DNA of 18,227 bases from Chloroflexota bacterium. Lineage in GTDB: Bacteria; Chloroflexota; Limnocylindria; QHBO01. Every line of letters begins with the position of its first letter. Position 1 is the first letter of the stretch. Location of the stretch: assembly GCA_024636135.1 (NCBI GenBank), contig JAGXHP010000147.1:1-18227 (forward strand). Direction: 5' to 3'. This document shows, piece by piece, positions 13,596 to 18,227 of the stretch. The translations under genes and the position numbers were made by a program. The notes below the pieces were generated by a model that saw nothing but the letters and a program-made list of their open reading frames with translations, had not been told where the DNA came from and did no database searches.

Positions 13596-15413
13596 TCAAC
13601 GCGTGGGCTCCGCCTCCGCCACGGGTGGCCACAGCTCGCGCGCCGCGGCGCGCTGCTGGAGATCGGCCACGAAGTCGGCGATCGGCACGCCCTGGGAGGA
13701 TTCGCCGTTGCGGAGGCGCGGCGACACGGCATTCGCCTCCGCGTCGCGATCGCCGACCACGACCATGACCGGGATCTTCTGCTCCTGAGCGTCGCGCAGC
13801 TTCAACTGCATGCGCTCCGAACGGTCGTCGACCGACGCTCGCAAGCCCGCATCGGCCAACGTGGCGCGTACCGACTCCGCGTACTCGAGGTGGCGGTCCG
13901 CGATCGGGACCACCATGACCTGGACCGGTGCCAGCCACAACGGGAACGCGCCGGTGTAGTGCTCGGTGATGATGCCGATGAAGCGCTCGAAGCTGCCGTA
14001 GATCGCGTAATGGATCACGACCGGGCGCTCGAATCCCCCATCGGCGGCGCGGTACTCGAGGTCGAAGCGCTGCGGCAGCTGGTAATCGGCCTGGATCGTG
14101 GCCATCTGCCATTCCCGGCCCAGGGCGTCCTCGATGAAGATGTCGATCTTCGGCGCGTAGAAGGCGCCGCCGCCCTCGTCCAGGGTGAAGGACATGCCGT
14201 CCTCTTCCAGCCGCTCGCGGAGACGACCCTCGGCGCGCTCCCAGAACTCGTCGGAGCCCAGGCGCTTCTCCGGGCGCGTGGCGAGCTTGGCGCGCGGCTC
14301 GAAGCCGAACGGCGCGTACTGCCGGCGGACGAGGGACAGCGCGAGGCGGATCTCGTCGTCGACCTGGTCGTCGCGGCAGAAGACGTGCGAGTCGTCCTGG
14401 GTCAGCTGGCGGACGCGGAACATCCCGGCCAAAACGCCGGTGCGCTCCTTGCGGAACAGGGTCGAGTAGTCCGCGAAGCGCATCGGCAGCTCGCGATACG
14501 AGTGCGAGCGGGTCTTGTAGATCAGGATCTCTTCGGGGCAGTTCATCGGCTTGAGGCCGGAAACATGGTCGTAGTCGTCGAGCACGAACATGTTGTCCTG
14601 GTAGTTGCCCCAGTGGCCCGACGTCTCCCACAGCTCCTTGCGGACGAGGCTCGGGGTGCGGACCTCGTCGAAGCCGGCCTCACGGCGCACCTGGCGCGAC
14701 CAATCCTCCAGGGCGCGCCAGATGGCCATTCCCCGCGGGTGCAGGAACGGAGCGGCCGGCGACTCAGGGTGGAAGGTGAAGAGGTCGAGCTCGCGGCCGA
14801 GCTTGCGATGGTCCCGCTTCTTCGCCTCCTCGATCCGCCACAGGTGCTGGTCGAGCTCCTCGGCGGTGTCCCACGCCGTCCCGTAGATGCGCTGGAGCAT
14901 CGGGCGCGTCTCGTCGCCGCGCCAGTAGGCGCCCGCGGTGGTCAGGAGCTTGAATGAGCCGAGCTCCTTCGTCGAGCCGATGTGACCGCCGCGACACAGA
15001 TCCTCGAACGTGCCGTGCCGGTAGAAGCTGACCGTCGGGCCCTCCGATTCAGGAAGGTCCTCGATGATCTCGACCTTGTACGGCTGCCCGAGACTTCGCT
15101 CAAGCTCGATCGCCTCGGCCCGGGGCAGGTCCTTCGCGTGCTCGAAGGCGAGGTCGGCCTTCTGCTGCCCCCGCATCTTCGCCTCGATCTGCTCGAGGTC
15201 GGCCGGTGTCAGCGGCCGGGCCAGGTCGAAGTCGTAGTAGAAGCCGTCCTTGATGGCCGGACCGATCCCGAGCTTCGCGTCCGGGAAGAGCTCGAGCACC
15301 GCCGCGGCCATCATGTGCGCCGCGCTGTGACGCATGGCCGAGAGATGGTCCTCGGTTCCAGAGGCCAGCGCTTCGCCCGCGTCCGCGGGCGTCTCGTCAG
15401 GGTCGTGTGCCAT
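13596..15413 (-). CDS. thrS: Threonyl-tRNA synthetase lacking the TGS domain
   Basis: The 605-residue class II enzyme charges tRNA-Thr. It begins almost directly with the N2 editing domain that removes mischarged Ser: HSAAH (29-33) and CRGGH (140-144) supply the HxxxH and Cys/His pairs. The catalytic core follows, with HPRGMAIWRALEDW (225-238), the motif 2 region LFRKERTGVLAGMFRVRQ (319-336) and zinc ligands Cys292, His343 and His485. The anticodon-binding domain starts at about 495 (PVQVMVVPIADRH). The usual N-terminal TGS (N1) domain of about 60 residues is absent: the ATG at 15413 is preceded by a 48-base gap with no matching sequence. No T-box leader is visible. The identity is certain. 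Confidence 0.97.
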   Translation of the reverse strand: MAHDPDETPADAGEALASGTEDHLSAMRHSAAHMMAAAVLELFPDAKLGIGPAIKDGFYYDFDLARPLTPADLEQIEAKMRGQQKADLAFEHAKDLPRAEAIELERSLGQPYKVEIIEDLPESEGPTVSFYRHGTFEDLCRGGHIGSTKELGSFKLLTTAGAYWRGDETRPMLQRIYGTAWDTAEELDQHLWRIEEAKKRDHRKLGRELDLFTFHPESPAAPFLHPRGMAIWRALEDWSRQVRREAGFDEVRTPSLVRKELWETSGHWGNYQDNMFVLDDYDHVSGLKPMNCPEEILIYKTRSHSYRELPMRFADYSTLFRKERTGVLAGMFRVRQLTQDDSHVFCRDDQVDDEIRLALSLVRRQYAPFGFEPRAKLATRPEKRLGSDEFWERAEGRLRERLEEDGMSFTLDEGGGAFYAPKIDIFIEDALGREWQMATIQADYQLPQRFDLEYRAADGGFERPVVIHYAIYGSFERFIGIITEHYTGAFPLWLAPVQVMVVPIADRHLEYAESVRATLADAGLRASVDDRSERMQLKLRDAQEQKIPVMVVVGDRDAEANAVSPRLRNGESSQGVPIADFVADLQQRAAARELWPPVAEAEPTR

Positions 15414-15461
15414 GGGCCGAAGGGTAGCGCATGGCGGCGGCCGGGACGAAGGCGCGCGAAC

Positions 15462-15680
15462 TCAGCTGCTCACGCCCTCATCCCGCGGATCGGTTGCGGG
15501 CGCGGCCTCCGGTTCGCCCGGCATCCCGGTCTCGGGAATCGGGTCGTCCATGTCGCCGGTCGGAGGAGTCAGTCCCCCACCACCGGGATACGCGTCATCG
15601 CCGATCGGATCGCCGGCGTCGCGCTCCGGCCGGTCGAGCGGGCCGCTGCCCGGGTCCTGGGGATTCACGCGATCGACCAT
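15462..15680 (-). CDS. Small acidic Pro/Gly-rich protein, unknown
   Basis: The 72-residue protein begins MVDRVNPQDPGSGPLD and is rich in Asp, Glu, Pro and Gly with no hydrophobic core, so it is probably disordered and soluble. AGGAGG lies 10 bases before ATG 15680, which strongly supports this start; the frame is open further upstream but that part shadows paaD. It sits alone between paaD (65 bases away) and thrS (48 bases away). I recognise no family. The clean ribosome site favours a real gene. Confidence 0.65.
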   Translation of the reverse strand: MVDRVNPQDPGSGPLDRPERDAGDPIGDDAYPGGGGLTPPTGDMDDPIPETGMPGEPEAAPATDPRDEGVSS

Positions 15681-15745
15681 CGGGTTCTCGCCTCCTGCTG
15701 CGTGCGATGACGTGATGCAATCCGCGCGCCAACGCGCCGCCGAAC

Positions 15746-16267
15746 TCAGACCCGCTTGAACTGCTCGAAGGGCTGGCGACATGCCGCGCAGTGATAGATC
15801 GCGCGACACAGCGTGGGCCCGAACGGGTTCTCGAGCGTTGTGTCTCGCGAGCCGCAGTACGGGCACACGGCATCCGGCATGGTCACCAGGTCGTCGATGC
15901 CGATGAGCCCCACCGGCCCGGAAGGCATCGGCGCCGGTGGCGCAAACCCGGACCGGCGCAGCCGTTCCCGACCATGTTGGCTGATCCGGTCACTCGTCCA
16001 TGGCGGGTCGAACGTGACGTCGACGACGACCGAGCCGGCGAGATCGAGCGCCCCGAGCCGTTCGGTGATCTCGTGGCGCATGACGTCGATGGCGGGACAG
16101 CCGACGAATGTCGGCAGCAGCGTGACATGCAGCCGGTCGTCCTCGAATGCCACGCCGCCGATGACGCCGAGGTCCACCACGCTGATGGCGGGAATCTCCG
16201 GATCCGGGATCTGGGCCAGCTCGGCCCAGACGCGCTCCTCGCGCTCGGGTCGCGCCGCGATCACCAC
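15746..16267 (-). CDS. paaD: Phenylacetyl-CoA epoxidase maturation protein PaaD
   Basis: The 173-residue protein combines an N-terminal MIP18-like domain (PDPEIPAISVVDLGVI, then LLPTFVGCPAIDVMRHEI with the conserved Cys, then VTFDPPWTSDRIS) with a C-terminal zinc-ribbon: CPYCGS, FGPTLCRAIYHC and CRQPFEQFKR. PaaD is not part of the epoxidase itself; it is needed for its assembly, probably for Fe-S or iron delivery. AGGAGG (16280-16275) is 7 bases before GTG 16267 and 10 before GTG 16264, so either may start translation; both overlap the paaC stop. It is the last gene of the visible paaABCD run. Confidence 0.95.
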   Translation of the reverse strand: MVIAARPEREERVWAELAQIPDPEIPAISVVDLGVIGGVAFEDDRLHVTLLPTFVGCPAIDVMRHEITERLGALDLAGSVVVDVTFDPPWTSDRISQHGRERLRRSGFAPPAPMPSGPVGLIGIDDLVTMPDAVCPYCGSRDTTLENPFGPTLCRAIYHCAACRQPFEQFKRV

Positions 16268-17037
16268 AGCGCCCCCTCCTCGGAGCCCGAGACACGGGTG
16301 AACTCGCCGTGAAGCCAGGCGAAGTCGTCCGTTCGACGCCGTCGACCGTCGGGGCTTGGGTCGAGCGCCGCGAGATCGCCGACGATCGGCTCGAGGATCG
16401 GCCGCACGCGGGCAACCCACGCGGCGTGCAGCTCGGACATCGGCTGGGGCAGCCATCCTTCACCGACGAGCCGATCCCCCGCCTCGAGCGGGGCGAACAC
16501 ATCCTGCGCGTCGGCCCACAGCGCAAGAAGGGCCGCGACAAACCGATCACGGGCCTCGCCGTCAGCGAGCCGTCGGACCCACGCATCGGCGTGGAGCATG
16601 TGGTAGGTCTCCTCGCGCCGCATCTTCCCGGCCAGCGCGGCGAGGCCGCTGTGGGCGGACGATGCCAGGGCGGTCAGGCGGACGGCGTCGGCCGTCTCGT
16701 ACAGGTAGCGGCGCGCCACGCTGAAGGCCCAGTCGCCGCGCGCATGATTGAGGAGCGCGGCATGGCGGTAGTCCGCGACCTCGCGACCGAAGGCGATGCG
16801 ATCGGGGTCGTCATCGGTCAGCTCTGCCAGCAGCTCGTAGAGCGCCTTGGCGTGGCCGATCTCGTCCTGCGCGATCGAGCTGGTGGCGACGTCCTCCTCG
16901 AGCATCGGCGCGATGCCGGTCCACTCCGAGTCCCAGAAGCCGATCACGAACTCGTCATCGGCCACGGACAGGAGCAGCTCGGCGAGTGCGTCGCGAGCCG
17001 CAGGTTCCAGCGGTGCAAGCCCGGGAGAGGCGGTCAC
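16261..17037 (-). CDS. paaC: Phenylacetyl-CoA epoxidase structural subunit PaaC
   Basis: The 258-residue ferritin-like four-helix protein pairs with PaaA in the epoxidase core but has lost the diiron site in known relatives. Recognisable stretches are DDEFVIGFWDSEWTGIAPML, EEDVATSSIAQDEIGHAK, the ARGDWAFSVARRYLYETADA helix and REETYHMLHADAW. The GTG start overlaps the paaB stop in GTGA, and the stop overlaps paaD, so the genes are translationally coupled. Confidence 0.95.
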   Translation of the reverse strand: MTASPGLAPLEPAARDALAELLLSVADDEFVIGFWDSEWTGIAPMLEEDVATSSIAQDEIGHAKALYELLAELTDDDPDRIAFGREVADYRHAALLNHARGDWAFSVARRYLYETADAVRLTALASSAHSGLAALAGKMRREETYHMLHADAWVRRLADGEARDRFVAALLALWADAQDVFAPLEAGDRLVGEGWLPQPMSELHAAWVARVRPILEPIVGDLAALDPSPDGRRRRTDDFAWLHGEFTRVSGSEEGALW

Positions 17038-17336
17038 GACTCCTCCTTCTCGGTGGCCGCGCGCTGCTTCGCCGCCTCGAGCTTGTGCTTGATGATGTAC
17101 CCGCCCGGCTTTTTGTGCGACCGATCGAACGGCGGCTTCAGCAGATCGGGATCATCGAGCTCGGTGATGGCCTCGCGCGCCACGATCCACAGCCGATGCG
17201 ACTCGCCGCGACGCCCGTAGAACTCGCGGGCATAGTGCACGGCGAGCTCCTCGTCAGCGGCATTGACGTTGCCGGCGTGGATCATCGGGTCGCCCTCGTC
17301 CTCCTGCCGGAAGACCTCCCAGATGCGATCGGTCAC
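17034..17336 (-). CDS. paaB: Phenylacetyl-CoA epoxidase subunit PaaB
   Basis: The 100-residue protein begins (GTG) MTDRIWEVFRQEDEGDPMIH and carries AGNVNAADEELAVHYAREFYGRR and the ELDDPDLLKPPFDRSHKKPGG tail motif typical of PaaB. It bridges PaaAC heterodimers in the multicomponent enzyme that epoxidises phenylacetyl-CoA in aerobic aromatic degradation. The start lies 12 bases after paaA. Confidence 0.96.
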   Translation of the reverse strand: MTDRIWEVFRQEDEGDPMIHAGNVNAADEELAVHYAREFYGRRGESHRLWIVAREAITELDDPDLLKPPFDRSHKKPGGYIIKHKLEAAKQRAATEKEES

Positions 17337-17348
17337 GTGCTCACCGCG

Positions 17349-18227
17349 TCAGGCGGCGGCCGTCGCGTTCCCCGCCAGCGCGTCGCGCACCCACTGGGTA
17401 TCGGCGAAGTTCACGCGTCGGAAACCCAGGCGCTCCTCGGAGGCTGGGCCGTGCCCCGTCACCACGGACTTCAGCTCGGCCCAATCGGGCTCGGTGTAGG
17501 CCCAGCGGCCCGTGTCGGCATCGTGCCGCAGCTCCGGGTCCGGGATGCGCAAGCCGAGCTCGAGGATGCGCGGCACGTAGATCGAGAGGAACTCCTGGCG
17601 CAGCTGCTCGTTGTTCTTGGCCTTGATGCCCCAATGCAGGTCCTTGTCCTTCGCCGGATCGGTCGGCGGCCCGTGCATCTGCATGAGCGGGCCCCACCAG
17701 CGGTCGAGTGCCTCCTGGACCATGGCCCGCTGGCCCGCGGTTCCGTTCATGAGCGTGAGCACGACGTCGCGCCCGTGCATGATGTGAACGGATTCCTCCC
17801 AGCAGATCTTCTTCATCGTCCGCGCGTACGGCGCGTAGGACGAGTCCCGCAGCGCCTGCTGGCTGACGATGGCGGCCGCGTCGACGAGCCAGGCAATGAT
17901 CCCGACATCGGCCCACGACTTCGTCGGGTAGTGGAACACGTTGTGGAACTTCGTCTTGCCGTCCATCAGGTCGACGAGCATCTGGGTGCGAGGCTTGCCG
18001 AGGTCCTCGGCGACACGGTAGAGGAGCTGCGCGTGTCCGACCTCGTCCTGGATCTTGCTCGTCAGTGCCAGCTTCCGCCGCAGGTTCGGCGCGCGCATGA
18101 TCCAGTCTCGTTCGGGCAGGACGCCCATCAACTCCGAATTGGCGTGCATCTCGACGAACTTCAGCACGGCGGCGCGGTAGTCGTCCGGCATCCAGTCATC
18201 GGCCTCGACCTTTCCGCCGGAGCCGAC
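17349..18227 (-). CDS. paaA: Phenylacetyl-CoA epoxidase catalytic subunit PaaA, 5' end cut
   Basis: The frame runs off the right edge; 292 residues are visible, close to complete for a family of about 310-330. PaaA holds the diiron centre that inserts oxygen into the ring of phenylacetyl-CoA. Visible motifs are VEADDWMPDDYRAAVLKF near the edge, MHANSELMG (Glu32 of the visible part), KIQDEVGHAQ (Glu62/His65), and the second ExxH pair in CWEESVHIMHG (Glu145/His148). The PEPDWAEL-like WAYTEPDWAELKSV segment near the C-terminus is also typical. An internal ATG at 18191 is not the start, because conserved sequence continues before it. It heads the paaABCD run; its promoter is outside the window. 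Confidence 0.97.
   Translation of the reverse strand, partial: VGSGGKVEADDWMPDDYRAAVLKFVEMHANSELMGVLPERDWIMRAPNLRRKLALTSKIQDEVGHAQLLYRVAEDLGKPRTQMLVDLMDGKTKFHNVFHYPTKSWADVGIIAWLVDAAAIVSQQALRDSSYAPYARTMKKICWEESVHIMHGRDVVLTLMNGTAGQRAMVQEALDRWWGPLMQMHGPPTDPAKDKDLHWGIKAKNNEQLRQEFLSIYVPRILELGLRIPDPELRHDADTGRWAYTEPDWAELKSVVTGHGPASEERLGFRRVNFADTQWVRDALAGNATAAA

Noticed and set aside
15414..15461. T-box leader for thrS
   Set aside because: The gap is only 48 bases and lacks the T-box consensus and specifier stem.

Overview
This is an 18.2 kb, very GC-rich bacterial chromosomal window. All genes except one read on the minus strand. Gene content fits a Chloroflexota bacterium (for example a Limnocylindria-like lineage): a Pro/Thr-tailed penicillin-binding protein, MutS2, DUF5317, frequent GTG starts and GC-rich third codon positions. 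This phylum call is an inference from style and content; a high-GC Firmicute or actinobacterium is less likely but not excluded.

In transcription order on the minus strand (right to left) the layout is as follows. (1) paaA (cut by the window edge), paaB, paaC and paaD encode the phenylacetyl-CoA epoxidase subunits and their maturation factor; paaE is not here. (2) A 72-residue acidic, Pro/Gly-rich protein of unknown role follows. (3) thrS lacks the usual N-terminal TGS domain. (4) A VOC/glyoxalase-fold protein comes next. (5) A membrane-anchored GAF-GGDEF-EAL protein is translationally coupled to a DUF5317 membrane protein. (6) A c-di-GMP-I (GEMM-I) riboswitch lies at 9808-9899, followed by a hairpin that buries a Shine-Dalgarno sequence, then two tiny ORFs of 29 and 32 codons and strong hairpins. 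(7) A sigma70-like promoter drives infC (apparent CTG start), rpmI and rplT. (8) A tandem hairpin/terminator is followed by pheS and pheT. (9) cvpA, mpg (AAG-type DNA glycosylase) and mutS2 complete the run. The only plus-strand gene, at the left edge, is the 3' part of a class A penicillin-binding protein with an apparent frameshift. Its stop overlaps the mutS2 stop in a shared CTAG.

The backbone is the ancient thrS / infC-rpmI-rplT / pheST / cvpA / mutS2 neighbourhood. Here about 4 kb of c-di-GMP signalling DNA sits between thrS and infC. The most interesting part is 9592-10529 and its upstream enzyme. A c-di-GMP-making/degrading protein is encoded just upstream of a c-di-GMP riboswitch, which appears to control translation of a 29-residue single-pass membrane peptide and a 32-residue partner. 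That would be a compact local signalling circuit with undescribed small proteins as output. The riboswitch call is strong. The small ORFs are supported by start context, spacing and codon use only.
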